This document shows, piece by piece, positions 26,124 to 36,187 of a stretch of 64,000 nt of DNA. Every line of letters starts with the position of its first letter. Within the stretch, counting starts at the first letter, position 1. Source of the DNA: Pseudarthrobacter sp. SSS035 (GTDB lineage: Bacteria; Actinomycetota; Actinomycetes; Actinomycetales; Micrococcaceae); assembly GCF_023273875.1 (NCBI RefSeq), contig NZ_CP096882.1:3844001-3908000 (forward strand), read 5' to 3'. The notes beneath the pieces were generated by a model, which worked only from the letters and a program-made list of their open reading frames with translations, made no database searches and had not been told where the DNA came from. The translations under genes and the position numbers were made by a program.

Positions 26124-27527
26124 TTAGCCAGCCGGCGCGGAACCCGGCCATCCGGCGGGTCCGGCCGAACCGGCGTCGTACTTTTCCAGCGGCACCGTGC
26201 CCCGCTGCCAGGCCTTCAGCACGGGCTCAAGAATCCGCCAGCAGTCCTCCGCCGTGTCGCCGCGCACCGAGAGTAACGGATCGCCGCTCAGGACGCCCTC
26301 CAGCACTTCGCCATAGGGCAGCAGCTCAGAAGCGCTGAGCTCCGCATTCAGCGTTGTCCGGCTCAGGCTGAAGATGCTGCCGGGGCCGTTGACGTCGACG
26401 TCGAACGCCAGGGTATCCGGTCCGAACCCGATCCGCAGCTGGTTGGGGGAGTCCACGCCGGTGAATCCTGCCGGCAGATGCGGGACAGGGCGGAACGTGA
26501 CCACGGCTTCCTTGCGTTTCACCCCGAGGGCCTTGCCCGACCGCAGGATGAACGGGACCCCCTTCCAGCGCCAGTTGTCGATGTCCACCCGGACTTCCGC
26601 CAGGGTCTCTGTCCCGCGGGCTGCGTCCACCCCTTCTTCCTGCGCATAGTCCGGGACGCTCCGGCCGGCAATCGAACCCGCCGTATAGATGGCCCGGCGG
26701 GTGGAGTTCGCATACGGCGCGCTGATGCTGCTGGCGCGGAGCACGGCGGCGATGGCGTCCCGGAGGTCCCGCTCCCCGATGGTGGCCGGCGGCTCAATGG
26801 CCATCAGGGCCATGATCTGCAGCAGGTGGCTCTGGATCATGTCACGCAGGGCGCCGGCGTTGTCGTAATACCGCGCCCTTCCCTCCAGTGCCAGGTCCTC
26901 GTCGAAGATGATCTCGACCTTCTCCACATGCTCGCGGTTCCAGACGGGTTCCAGGAAATTGTTCGCAAAGCGCAGGCCCAGGATGTTGAGCACCGTCGCC
27001 TTGCCCAGGAAGTGGTCCACCCGGTGAATGTGGTCCTCCGGCACCAGCGCGGCGAGTGTGTGATTGAGGGAACGGGCCGAGGTTTCACTCGAGCCGAAGG
27101 GCTTCTCCATGACCAGCCGCGTTCCGGCCGGAACCTGGTCACTGTGCAGCGACTCGCAGGCCAGCTGGCTGACACGGGGAGGCAACGCAAAATAGATCGC
27201 GGTGGGGCCTTCCAGTCCGGCCAACAGTGCCGCGAGGGCTCCGTCCGCCGTAACATCAAGCTGGTGGTAAGCCGTGGCCTTAGCCATGGCGGTGAGGGCC
27301 TTTTTTCCAGCCGTGTCGGCGGCCTCCGCGGCGGGGGCAAAGGCCTCGTGGACCCTGGCCCGCCACTGGTCCGGCGTCCAGGCATCGGAGCCGGCGCCCA
27401 CCAGGGCCAGGCCATCGGCGCGGCCGCTCGCCACCAGCCGGGCCAGTCCCGGGAGCAGGAGGCGGCCGGTCAGATCGCCTGAGGCACCCAGAATGAGCAG
27501 GGTTTTTACACTTGTTTGGCTGGTCAC
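26124..27527 (-). CDS. zwf: Glucose-6-phosphate 1-dehydrogenase
   Basis: G6PDH oxidises glucose 6-phosphate to 6-phosphogluconolactone and makes NADPH. The 467-residue protein has the nucleotide-binding GASGDLTGRLLLPGL at residues 12-26 and the substrate site RVDHFLGKATVLN (Phe replaces the usual Tyr of DHYLGK). The GTG start at 27527 immediately precedes this conserved N-terminus; the reading frame stays open far upstream through antisense of ffh but that part is not coding. Pentose-pathway partners such as opcA or tal are not adjacent, so it may be a second, stand-alone copy. Confidence 0.9.
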   Translation of the reverse strand: MTSQTSVKTLLILGASGDLTGRLLLPGLARLVASGRADGLALVGAGSDAWTPDQWRARVHEAFAPAAEAADTAGKKALTAMAKATAYHQLDVTADGALAALLAGLEGPTAIYFALPPRVSQLACESLHSDQVPAGTRLVMEKPFGSSETSARSLNHTLAALVPEDHIHRVDHFLGKATVLNILGLRFANNFLEPVWNREHVEKVEIIFDEDLALEGRARYYDNAGALRDMIQSHLLQIMALMAIEPPATIGERDLRDAIAAVLRASSISAPYANSTRRAIYTAGSIAGRSVPDYAQEEGVDAARGTETLAEVRVDIDNWRWKGVPFILRSGKALGVKRKEAVVTFRPVPHLPAGFTGVDSPNQLRIGFGPDTLAFDVDVNGPGSIFSLSRTTLNAELSASELLPYGEVLEGVLSGDPLLSVRGDTAEDCWRILEPVLKAWQRGTVPLEKYDAGSAGPAGWPGSAPAG

Positions 27528-27615
27528 CCTGCCAGCATGCCATCCGGCAAGCCCGGCTTGGTACCCTAGATAGTCGAGTCCCCCCTGTAAATCCACTGAA
27601 AGAAGTGCGCGGCGC

Positions 27616-29196
27616 GTGTTCAATTCACTCTCTGACCGGTTGACAGCAACCTTCAAGAATCTCCGTGGCAAGGGCCGCCTCACTGAGGCCGACGTCGATG
27701 CCACAGTCCGGGAGATCCGCCGCGCCCTCCTGGATGCCGATGTCGCCGTGCCCGTGGTGCGTGAGTTTACGGCCCGCGTCCGCGAGCGTGCCCTCGGGGC
27801 AGAGGTATCGGGGGCGCTGAACCCCAGCCAGCAGATCGTCAAGATCGTCAATGAGGAACTCGTTGAGATTCTCGGTGGCGAGACCCGCCGGATCCGCCTG
27901 GCCAAGACCGGTCCCACCATCATCATGCTGGCCGGCCTCCAGGGTGCCGGTAAGACCACCCTGGCGGGCAAGCTCGCCAAATGGCTCAAGGCCCAAGGCC
28001 ACAGCCCCCTGCTGGTGGCATGTGATCTCCAACGGCCCAATGCCGTCACCCAGCTCCAGGTTGTCGGCAACCGCGCCGGCGTGCCCGTTTTCGCGCCGCA
28101 CCCCGGAGCCACTTCGGAACTGGAGCACCCGGCCGGTGACCCGGTCGCCGTCGCCCGCGCCGGCGTTGAGGAAGCGCGCCAGAAGCTGCACGACGTCGTG
28201 ATTGTTGACACCGCCGGGCGCCTCGGTGTTGACGCCGAGATGATGGAGCAGGCGAGCGAGATCCGCCGCGCCATCGTCCCCAATGAAGTGCTGTTCGTGA
28301 TCGACGCCATGATCGGGCAGGACGCCGTGAACACGGCTGTGGCGTTTGACGAGGGTGTGAACTTCACCGGAATCGTGCTGTCAAAGCTCGACGGCGACGC
28401 ACGCGGCGGTGCCGCACTCTCGGTTGCGTCGGTCACCGGCAAGCCGGTTATGTTCGCCTCCACCGGCGAAGGCGTGGATGACTTTGAGCTGTTCCACCCG
28501 GACCGCATGGCCTCCCGCATCCTGGACATGGGTGACGTCCTCACCCTGATTGAGCAGGCCGAAAAGAACTGGGACAAGGACGAAGCCGCCCGGATGGCGA
28601 AGAAATTCGCCGACCAGGAAGACTTCACCCTGGATGACTTCCTCTCCCAGATGCAGCAGATCCGCAACATGGGCTCCATGAAGAAGATGCTCATGATGAT
28701 GCCCGGCGCGCAGAACATCCGCGAGCAGCTGGAGAACTTTGACGAGCGCGAGATCGACCGTGTCGAAGCGATCGTGCGTTCCATGACGCCGCACGAACGC
28801 GTCGCCCCGAAGATCATCAACGGCTCCCGCCGGGCACGCATTGCCCGGGGTTCCGGCGTGCATGTCTCCGAGGTCAATGGCCTGCTGGAGCGCTTCGGCC
28901 AGGCCCAGAAGATGATGAAGAAGATGGCCCAGGGCGGCGGCATGCCCGGAATGCCCGGGATGCCTGGCATGGGCGGCCCCGGCGGTGCGCGGAAGGGCGG
29001 CAAGAACGCCCCGAAGAAGAAGGCCCGCTCAGGCAACCCTGCCAAGGCTGCCCAGGAGCTGAAGGACGCCGAGGCCCGGCGGGCCGGGGCAGCGAAGGCG
29101 CTCCCCACGGGGGCAGCGTTCGGCCAGCAGGGCGGCGACTTCGACCCGTCGCAGCTGAACCTGCCCAAGGGATTCGACAAGTTCCTCGGCAAGTAA
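27616..29196 (+). CDS. ffh: Signal recognition particle protein Ffh
   Basis: Ffh binds 4.5S RNA and signal sequences of nascent membrane proteins. The 526-residue protein has an N domain and a GTPase domain with GLQGAGKTTLAGKLA, DTAGRLG and SKLDGDARGG. The methionine-rich M domain (residues 300-430, with MGSMKKMLMMMPG) binds RNA and signals. The tail after residue 435 is long, Gly/Met/Lys-rich and low in complexity, as in many actinobacteria. GTG start at 27616. It is divergent from zwf with 88 bases between. Confidence 0.97.
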   Translation: MFNSLSDRLTATFKNLRGKGRLTEADVDATVREIRRALLDADVAVPVVREFTARVRERALGAEVSGALNPSQQIVKIVNEELVEILGGETRRIRLAKTGPTIIMLAGLQGAGKTTLAGKLAKWLKAQGHSPLLVACDLQRPNAVTQLQVVGNRAGVPVFAPHPGATSELEHPAGDPVAVARAGVEEARQKLHDVVIVDTAGRLGVDAEMMEQASEIRRAIVPNEVLFVIDAMIGQDAVNTAVAFDEGVNFTGIVLSKLDGDARGGAALSVASVTGKPVMFASTGEGVDDFELFHPDRMASRILDMGDVLTLIEQAEKNWDKDEAARMAKKFADQEDFTLDDFLSQMQQIRNMGSMKKMLMMMPGAQNIREQLENFDEREIDRVEAIVRSMTPHERVAPKIINGSRRARIARGSGVHVSEVNGLLERFGQAQKMMKKMAQGGGMPGMPGMPGMGGPGGARKGGKNAPKKKARSGNPAKAAQELKDAEARRAGAAKALPTGAAFGQQGGDFDPSQLNLPKGFDKFLGK

Positions 29197-29211
29197 CCAC
29201 CGCTCCCGACT

Positions 29212-29263
29212 GGGTAGCAGCAGGCGTCGTTGTGGGCACTCATAACGACACTGGCTGCTGCCC
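29212..29263 (+). terminator. Imperfect long hairpin after ffh
   Basis: GGGTAGCAGC pairs with GCTGCTGCCC, and inside it GTCGTT pairs with AACGAC. There is no T-run, so termination is only probable. It sits 16 bases after the ffh stop. Confidence 0.5.
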
Positions 29264-29299
29264 AATTGGGATGTCGGTGCCGTGGAATAGGGTTGGGTC

Positions 29300-30034
29300 A
29301 TGTTCAAACAGCGGGTAGTGTTCGTGCACGGCGCCGGACCGTTCGGTGCCGCGGCGTGGCCCCGCCAGCACGGAATGGCCCTGACGTACGACGCCCTGTT
29401 CCTGCGGCGGCACGGCTTTGATCCCGTCGCTGAACCCGTGGAGTCCTCGTTCTCCGAAGATACCGCCATCATCCTGCGCTCACTTGCCGATGACGGTCGC
29501 GGGGCCGCCGGGGGCCATGTTGTTGCCCACGCCGAGGGCGCGATTGCGGCCATGATGGCTGCCGTCGAACGCCCCGATCTGGTGTTTTCCCTCACGCTGG
29601 TAGAACCGGCGTGTTTGTCCCTGACCGCCGAACTGCCGGCCACGGCCGCACACCGCGCCCTGATGCAACCGCTGTTCGACGTCCGGCACCAGCTCAGCGA
29701 TGAAGACTTCCAGCGGGAGTTCGTGCGGCGAATGTTCGCGGCGGACCTGCAGGAGCCCGCCACGCCGGAGGAAAAGCGGTCGGCGCGCCGGCTCCGGTTG
29801 CAGGCGCCGTCCTGGGAGGCCCCGCTGCATATTGTTCCGGGCGTCCCCACGCTGGTCCTGACGGGTGGGTGGGAACCGCTCTACGAGGAGATCGCCGGAT
29901 ATCTGCAGGAAACCGGTGCCCTGCACCGCATCGCTGCGGGAGGACACCGGCCCCAGGACTCTGCCGAAGGTGACCGTGCCATCCGGTCCTTCATCGCCGA
30001 CGTCGGCAGGTCACGCTCGGTTCAGGCTTCCTGA
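29300..30034 (+). CDS. Alpha/beta-hydrolase-fold protein lacking the nucleophilic serine
   Basis: A 244-residue single-domain protein of alpha/beta-hydrolase type. The oxyanion strand is VVFVHGAGPFG, and the C-terminal histidine lies in AAGGHRPQDS. At the nucleophile elbow, where GxSxG is expected, the sequence is AHAEGA, so Ala78 replaces the catalytic Ser. The protein may be inactive as an esterase, or use another residue such as Glu79. Its stop is four bases from the convergent thiC stop. No operon partner suggests a role. The fold call is firm, the function unknown. Confidence 0.75.
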   Translation: MFKQRVVFVHGAGPFGAAAWPRQHGMALTYDALFLRRHGFDPVAEPVESSFSEDTAIILRSLADDGRGAAGGHVVAHAEGAIAAMMAAVERPDLVFSLTLVEPACLSLTAELPATAAHRALMQPLFDVRHQLSDEDFQREFVRRMFAADLQEPATPEEKRSARRLRLQAPSWEAPLHIVPGVPTLVLTGGWEPLYEEIAGYLQETGALHRIAAGGHRPQDSAEGDRAIRSFIADVGRSRSVQAS

Positions 30035-30038
30035 GCCG

Positions 30039-31853
<1,815 letters not shown>

Positions 31854-31860
31854 TGAATAC

Positions 31861-31950
31861 TCACTTCCTTCGCCGGCATTACCCGGACAGGTTCAACGGT
31901 CGCAGGCTGCGTCAGCCCGATCTCAGCCCCTGCAAGGGCTCCCGTGTGGT
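31861..31950 (-). promoter_or_regulatory. TPP riboswitch (THI box) upstream of thiC
   Basis: On the reverse strand the leader contains CACGGGAGCCC, the conserved GGGGCTGAGA and the closing THI-box segment ACCGTTGAACCTGTCCGG, followed by GTAATGCCGGCGAAGGAAGT. These are the signature parts of the thiamine pyrophosphate aptamer. The last element, GAAGGAAG, is the thiC ribosome binding site, so TPP binding would hide it and block translation initiation. Confidence 0.93.
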
Positions 31951-32029
31951 CAAGTCGAAGCTACCACAGGCCGAGGGTGGATTGGTGACAGCAATCACGG
32001 GAAAGCGGTCGCAATCTGTCTGCTCCGCC

Positions 32030-32055
32030 ACTTGAATCAAATTGAAGCTTCAAGT
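32030..32055. promoter_or_regulatory. Palindromic operator candidate before the VOC gene
   Basis: ACTTGAA (32030-32036) and TTCAAGT (32049-32055) are inverted arms enclosing a central perfect palindrome TTGAAGCTTCAA (32042-32053). This nested arrangement, 56 bases before the VOC gene start, looks like the site of a dimeric MarR-type repressor, a common regulator of ring-cleavage-type VOC genes. No such regulator is encoded nearby. Confidence 0.5.
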
Positions 32056-32110
32056 AAATTGGAGCCATAGCCGCCTTCCATCCGAAGGCCAACGGACCGG
32101 GAGTGTTCAA

Positions 32111-32986
32111 ATGACTGCAGAAGCCACCAGCCGGGATCTCCTTCCCGCCGACCTCTCCATGGGCACCGTGATGCTGAAGGTGGGCGACATGAAGCTGATG
32201 ACCGGCTACTACCAGCGTGCGCTCGGCCTTGAGGTCGTCGCGGAACAGGACGGCGGCGTCTATCTTGGCCGCCTTCAACGCCCGCTGGTCCATCTCGCGG
32301 CCGCCCCGTCCTTGAATCTGCCTGGCAGGGGAGAGGCCGGGCTGTTCCACACCGCACTGCTGTTTGACGACCAGGCTTCGCTGGCCGCCACGGTAGCCAC
32401 CGCCGCCCAGTACGAACCCCGGTCCTTCACAGGCAGCGCCGACCACCTCGTCAGCGAGGCCTTCTACTTCAATGACCCCGAAGGCAACGGCATCGAACTG
32501 TACTGGGACAGGCCCCGCGAAAACTGGTCCTGGAACGGGAAGGATGTAGTGATGGACAGCCTGGCACTGCCGCCGCAGCGCTTCCTCGAGCAGCACCTGA
32601 CCCAGGAATCCGTGGCCGGCCAGCGGGCCAGCGAAGCCGGAGTGGGCCACGTCCACCTCCAGGTGGGCGACGTCCAGTCAGCGCACGATTTCTACGTGGG
32701 CACGCTGGGCTTCGAAAAGACCGCCGGCTGGCACGGGCAGGCGCTGTTTGTCTCTGCGGGCCGGTATCACCACCACATGGCCATGAACGTCTGGAACAGC
32801 CGCGGAGCCGGTCCCCGCAAGGACACCCTGGGCCTCGGTGAAGTGCTCATCGAGGTCCCTTCCGGGGATGACGTCGGAGCGCTCGCCGACCGCCTGAAGG
32901 TCGCCGGTGTGGCCTCGCACCACACGGGCGCCGAGCTTCGCTTCGAGGACCCGTGGCGCAACAATATCCGTGTCGCCGTCCGCTGA
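32111..32986 (+). CDS. Two-domain VOC (glyoxalase/dioxygenase superfamily) protein, CatE-like
   Basis: A 291-residue protein with two vicinal-oxygen-chelate domains (residues about 15-125 and 180-290). Each has the expected beta-alpha pattern and metal-binding candidates: HTALLF, NGIELYWDR, GHVHLQVGD and HHHMAMNVW. It resembles the CatE-type catechol 2,3-dioxygenase group, but homologues include proteins of unknown substrate. The ATG at 32111 is chosen because the conserved part starts soon after and the palindromic operator lies upstream. It is divergent from thiC. Confidence 0.8.
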   Translation: MTAEATSRDLLPADLSMGTVMLKVGDMKLMTGYYQRALGLEVVAEQDGGVYLGRLQRPLVHLAAAPSLNLPGRGEAGLFHTALLFDDQASLAATVATAAQYEPRSFTGSADHLVSEAFYFNDPEGNGIELYWDRPRENWSWNGKDVVMDSLALPPQRFLEQHLTQESVAGQRASEAGVGHVHLQVGDVQSAHDFYVGTLGFEKTAGWHGQALFVSAGRYHHHMAMNVWNSRGAGPRKDTLGLGEVLIEVPSGDDVGALADRLKVAGVASHHTGAELRFEDPWRNNIRVAVR

Positions 32987-33099
32987 GTGCGGATGCCAAA
33001 TGTGCGGCCTGCCTTGTACTAGGCTGATTCTGAACGGCCGGGGCGGCACTTGCTGCTGCCCTTCCAGGCCGCACCGTCGACGGAATGAGGGCTGTTCCC

Positions 33100-33537
33100 A
33101 TGGGCTTCACTGAAATTTTTGTTTCCACTCACGATGCCGCGCTGAAGCGGGCGGACGTCCTGGATGCAGGCGGCTCCCCGGCGGGCCAGGCCCTGCGGAT
33201 TCCCGGAATCAGCGATTTCGAAATCGAGCAGCTTGGCGATCTTGCCGGCGTTGCGGTGCACGCCGGTGGCGCGGACTACGAACTGGCCATGGTTGACGTG
33301 GCCAGTGATTCCCTCCTCGGGGTCCCGCGTGCCATGGTGCGTGCGCTCGCCGACCTGCTCAGCTACGAGACTGAAGGCGAAGGCAATGTCCTGGACGACG
33401 TCGCTGAAAAGTGGGCCGCCCAGGATGACATGCCGTTCGGCGCAGCCGAGGCCCGGACGTATGTCCAGCAGTTCGCTGAGCTTGCCAACTCCGTCGATGA
33501 CGCCGCACGCACCGGCGTGTATGTCTGGTCGTCGTAG
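33100..33537 (+). CDS. Unassigned small cytoplasmic protein
   Basis: A 145-residue acidic protein with no signal peptide or membrane segment, beginning MGFTEIFVSTHDAALKRADV. It has a central conserved-looking part (FEIEQLGDLAGVAVHAGGAD) and an acidic helical C-terminal half ending YVWSS. I do not recognise the family. The start follows GAGGG at good spacing; an in-frame ATG at 33085 lies upstream but has no binding site. Codon usage matches the neighbours, so the gene looks native. It lies between the VOC gene and rpsP. Confidence 0.7.
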   Translation: MGFTEIFVSTHDAALKRADVLDAGGSPAGQALRIPGISDFEIEQLGDLAGVAVHAGGADYELAMVDVASDSLLGVPRAMVRALADLLSYETEGEGNVLDDVAEKWAAQDDMPFGAAEARTYVQQFAELANSVDDAARTGVYVWSS

Positions 33538-33584
33538 GCCGGCCGTGGCCCGCCGGGTCCGCCCGGCTGCCCCATCCCGACGTG

Positions 33585-33620
33585 TCAAGTCGAAATCCGG
33601 ACGCTGATCTGGCACAATAA
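33585..33620 (+). promoter_or_regulatory. Probable promoter of rpsP
   Basis: The extended minus-10 sequence TGGCACAATAA ends at 33620, about 130 bases before the rpsP start. The same GGCACAATAA occurs before the DUF3145 gene at 43607, and a related GGCAAAAT before rplS, which supports a housekeeping sigma promoter. The minus-35 box is weak. Confidence 0.5.
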
Positions 33621-33749
33621 ACAGGTACTCGATCTGCGTGGCCCCTCTCTCCGCGTCCGGATCCTGTCCTTCGAACCCTCAAGTATGGCCCGCCCCACGG
33701 GTGCAGAACGTCGGTTCACCCCTTTTCTGAAACAGGAGTGACCACAAAA

Positions 33750-34166
33750 GTGGCCGTAAAGATTCGCCTTAAGCGCTTTGGCAAGATGCGCGCACCGTAC
33801 TACCGCATCGTCGTCATGGACGCACGCTCCAAGCGTGACGGCCGTGCCATCGAAGAGATCGGCAAGTACCACCCCACCGAAGAGCCCTCATACATCGAGG
33901 TGGACACGGACCGTGCCCAGTACTGGCTCGGCGTCGGCGCACAGCCGTCCGAGCAGGTTGCCGCGATCCTGAAGATCACCGGTGACTGGCAGAAGTTCAA
34001 GGGCCTGCCGGGCCAGGAAGGCACCCTGAAGACCAAAGCTCCGAAGGCTGCCTTTGTTGCCCCGGAAAAGGGTTCCGTGATCATCCCGGAAGCCATCACC
34101 AAGAAGTCGAAGCAGTCTGACGCAGCCGAGGCCCCGGCCGAGGCAGAGACCACCGAGGCTGAGTAG
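33750..34166 (+). CDS. rpsP: 30S ribosomal protein S16
   Basis: S16 binds 16S rRNA during small-subunit assembly. The 138-residue protein begins MAVKIRLKRFGKMRAPYYRI, and the core domain is followed by an Ala/Glu-rich tail of about 40 residues, longer than in many bacteria but usual for actinobacteria. The GTG at 33750 is preferred: an earlier in-frame GTG at 33738 lies inside the binding site AGGAGTGA itself. khpA begins two bases after the stop. Confidence 0.96.
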   Translation: MAVKIRLKRFGKMRAPYYRIVVMDARSKRDGRAIEEIGKYHPTEEPSYIEVDTDRAQYWLGVGAQPSEQVAAILKITGDWQKFKGLPGQEGTLKTKAPKAAFVAPEKGSVIIPEAITKKSKQSDAAEAPAEAETTEAE

Positions 34167-34167
34167 A

Positions 34168-34410
34168 TTGCTGGCAGAAGCGCTCGAACACCTCGTCCGG
34201 GGAATCGTTGATTCGCCGGAAGATGTCAAGGTCAGCTCGAAGAACAACCGCCGCGGGGACACCCTCGAGGTTCGTGTTCATCAGGATGACCTGGGACGGG
34301 TGATCGGCCGCCAGGGTCGCACCGCACGGGCATTGCGCACCGTTGTGGCGGCACTGGCAGACGGCGAGCCGGTCAGGGTCGACGTCGTCGACACCGACCG
34401 CCGCCGCTAA
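34168..34410 (+). CDS. khpA: KH-domain RNA-binding protein
   Basis: An 80-residue single KH-domain protein. The nucleic-acid-binding loop is GRVIGRQGRTARALR, the classic IGxxGxxIxxL form. KhpA works with KhpB in RNA binding and cell-wall/division control in Gram-positive bacteria. It starts with TTG two bases after rpsP, and sits between rpsP and rimM as usual. Confidence 0.93.
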   Translation: MLAEALEHLVRGIVDSPEDVKVSSKNNRRGDTLEVRVHQDDLGRVIGRQGRTARALRTVVAALADGEPVRVDVVDTDRRR

Positions 34411-34434
34411 GCGCTCGGCAACATCAGTTTTTTG

Positions 34435-34472
34435 CTCCGGCCCTTCCACCAGCAACGGTGGAGGGGCCGGAG
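34435..34472 (+). terminator. Hairpin between khpA and rimM
   Basis: CTCCGGCCC and TCCACC pair with GGTGGA and GGGCCGGAG in one long stem with a short loop. A run of six T precedes the stem instead of following it, so it may be an attenuator or processing site, not a strong terminator. Confidence 0.5.
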
Positions 34473-34522
34473 TGCTTTCACCACAAGACCGTGGAGAATC
34501 CACAACCGAAACAGAGGAACAG

Positions 34523-35068
34523 ATGCAGCTTCAGGTGGCACGAATCGGCAAACCGCATGGAATCCGCGGCGAAGTGACGGTCCAGGTGCTGACCGACGCT
34601 CCGGGGGACCGGTTTGTTCCCGGTACCGAGTTTGTGGTGGAGCCTGCATCGGCTGGCCCGCTCATTGTTGAGGGTGCGCGCTGGAACAAGGACATCCTGC
34701 TGCTCGCATTCGAAGGAATCGAGACCCGCAACCAGGCAGAGACCCTGCGCGGCGCCAAGCTTTTCATCGAAACCGAAGAGCTGGACGAGGACGACGACGA
34801 AGGCTGGTACGAACACGAACTGGTAGGGCTCGAGGCGCGCGTCGGGTCGCAGGTGGTCGGCAAGATCGCCGCCCTGCACACCTTGCCCGTCCAGGACCTG
34901 CTCGTGGTTGAAACGCCGGACGGCAAGGAAATCCTTGTCCCGTTTGTGGAGCAGATCGTTCCGGAGGTCAATGTGGCCGAGGGTTTCGTTCTGCTGACGC
35001 CACCGGAGGGTCTCTTTGAGGTCAACGACGGCGAAGCCGGCCCCGGTGAAGCGGAGGAAAACGCGTAG
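34523..35068 (+). CDS. rimM: Ribosome maturation factor RimM
   Basis: RimM helps mature the head of the 30S subunit and binds S19. The 181-residue protein begins MQLQVARIGKPHGIRGEVTV and has the PRC-barrel C-terminal domain with GWYEHELVGLEARV and EILVPFVEQIVPEV. An acidic loop (EELDEDDDEG) lies between the domains. The ATG at 34523 follows GAGGAAC; the reading frame continues upstream across the hairpin but without support. trmD begins at the base after its stop. Confidence 0.95.
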   Translation: MQLQVARIGKPHGIRGEVTVQVLTDAPGDRFVPGTEFVVEPASAGPLIVEGARWNKDILLLAFEGIETRNQAETLRGAKLFIETEELDEDDDEGWYEHELVGLEARVGSQVVGKIAALHTLPVQDLLVVETPDGKEILVPFVEQIVPEVNVAEGFVLLTPPEGLFEVNDGEAGPGEAEENA

Positions 35069-35944
35069 ATGAGAATCGACGTCGTCAGTATCTTCCCGGA
35101 GTACCTGGCGCCCCTGGAGCTCTCGCTCATAGGCAAGGCCCGCCAGGACGGCCTTTTGGACCTGCGCGTCCATGACCTGCGTGATTTCACCACCGACAAG
35201 CACCGCTCAGTGGACGACACCCCGTACGGCGGCGGCGCCGGCATGGTGATGAAGCCTGAGCCTTGGGCGCAGGCGTTGGCTGCCGTTGCCGCAGCTGCTG
35301 CTGTCGCCGGAGCCGGTGAAGCCGCAGGGGGCGCCGGGGCCACGGCGGCCGAGCCCGCCAAGCCGGTTTTGATTGTCCCGTCGCCGGCAGGGGAGCGCTT
35401 CAACCAGGCCCTGGCCCATGAGCTCGCAGAAGAGGACCGGCTGGTATTTGCCTGCGGCCGCTATGAGGGCATCGATGAGCGTGTCATCGAGTGGGCGGAA
35501 GAGCACTTCACGGTGCGCCCCATGAGCCTTGGTGACTATGTGCTGAACGGCGGCGAAGTGGCCGTTTTGGCCATGGTCGAAGCCATCGGCAGGCTGCTGC
35601 CGGGCGTTGTGGGCAACCCTGATTCCCTGGTGGAGGAGTCGCATTCGGACGGGCTGCTGGAATACCCCGTGTATACCAAGCCCGCCAGCTGGCGGGACCG
35701 GGATGTCCCGGCAGTGCTGCTGAGCGGCAACCACGGGAAGATCGCGCAGTGGCGCCGCCACGAGCAGTACCGGCGGACGGCGGAACGCCGTCCGGACCTG
35801 CTGGAAGCGTTCGACGCCGGGAAGCTGCCACGTGCCGACCGGACGGCTTTCGCCGACCTCGGGTACGACGTCGTCGACGGTCACCTCCTGGCGCGACGGC
35901 AGGCCGATACCAGCACGGACACCGGAACCGACGCCTCAACCTGA
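35069..35944 (+). CDS. trmD: tRNA (guanine(37)-N(1))-methyltransferase
   Basis: TrmD methylates G37 of tRNAs using its SAM-binding trefoil knot. The 291-residue protein has TPYGGGAGMVMKPEPW, the knot segment LVFACGRYEGIDERV and SLGDYVLNGGEVA. Residues 71-98 form an Ala/Gly-rich low-complexity insertion between the first motif and the knot, so the protein is longer than the usual 240-260. It is directly preceded by rimM, and the rplS promoter lies just downstream. Confidence 0.95.
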   Translation: MRIDVVSIFPEYLAPLELSLIGKARQDGLLDLRVHDLRDFTTDKHRSVDDTPYGGGAGMVMKPEPWAQALAAVAAAAAVAGAGEAAGGAGATAAEPAKPVLIVPSPAGERFNQALAHELAEEDRLVFACGRYEGIDERVIEWAEEHFTVRPMSLGDYVLNGGEVAVLAMVEAIGRLLPGVVGNPDSLVEESHSDGLLEYPVYTKPASWRDRDVPAVLLSGNHGKIAQWRRHEQYRRTAERRPDLLEAFDAGKLPRADRTAFADLGYDVVDGHLLARRQADTSTDTGTDAST

Positions 35945-35979
35945 ACCGGCGCGTCTGTGGTCCAAGGCGATTGGCTGTA

Positions 35980-36003
35980 GGCCCGCGAGTGTGGCAAAAT
36001 TAG
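35980..36003 (+). promoter_or_regulatory. Probable promoter of rplS
   Basis: TGTGGCAAAATTAG at 35991-36003 resembles the minus-10 regions found before rpsP and the DUF3145 gene. It gives rplS a 185-base leader that contains a small hairpin (CCTTCA-N5-TGAAGG at 36071-36087). Confidence 0.4.
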
Positions 36004-36187
36004 TCTTTGTGTCTGCTGGGTCCGCACCTGCCACAGGGGGAGCGCAACCAACAGCTGGACACCCCGGGACCTTCAATCAGTGAAGGAACCGGCCCCACTT
36101 AATTTTCGGCGGTAATTTCCGGTACTTCCGGGCTTGCCCGCCGTGACCCAAAGTGAATGACCTGTGGCGTTCACCAGGAGTGCAATT

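Noticed and set aside
27528..29243. Upstream extension of the zwf frame giving a 1039-residue reading
   Set aside because: The extra part is antisense to ffh and is Ser/Arg-rich low-complexity; the conserved G6PDH start is the GTG at 27527.
34428..34472. Rho-independent terminator with T-run
   Set aside because: The T6 run lies before the stem on the transcribed strand, so the standard architecture is not met; kept only as a hairpin.
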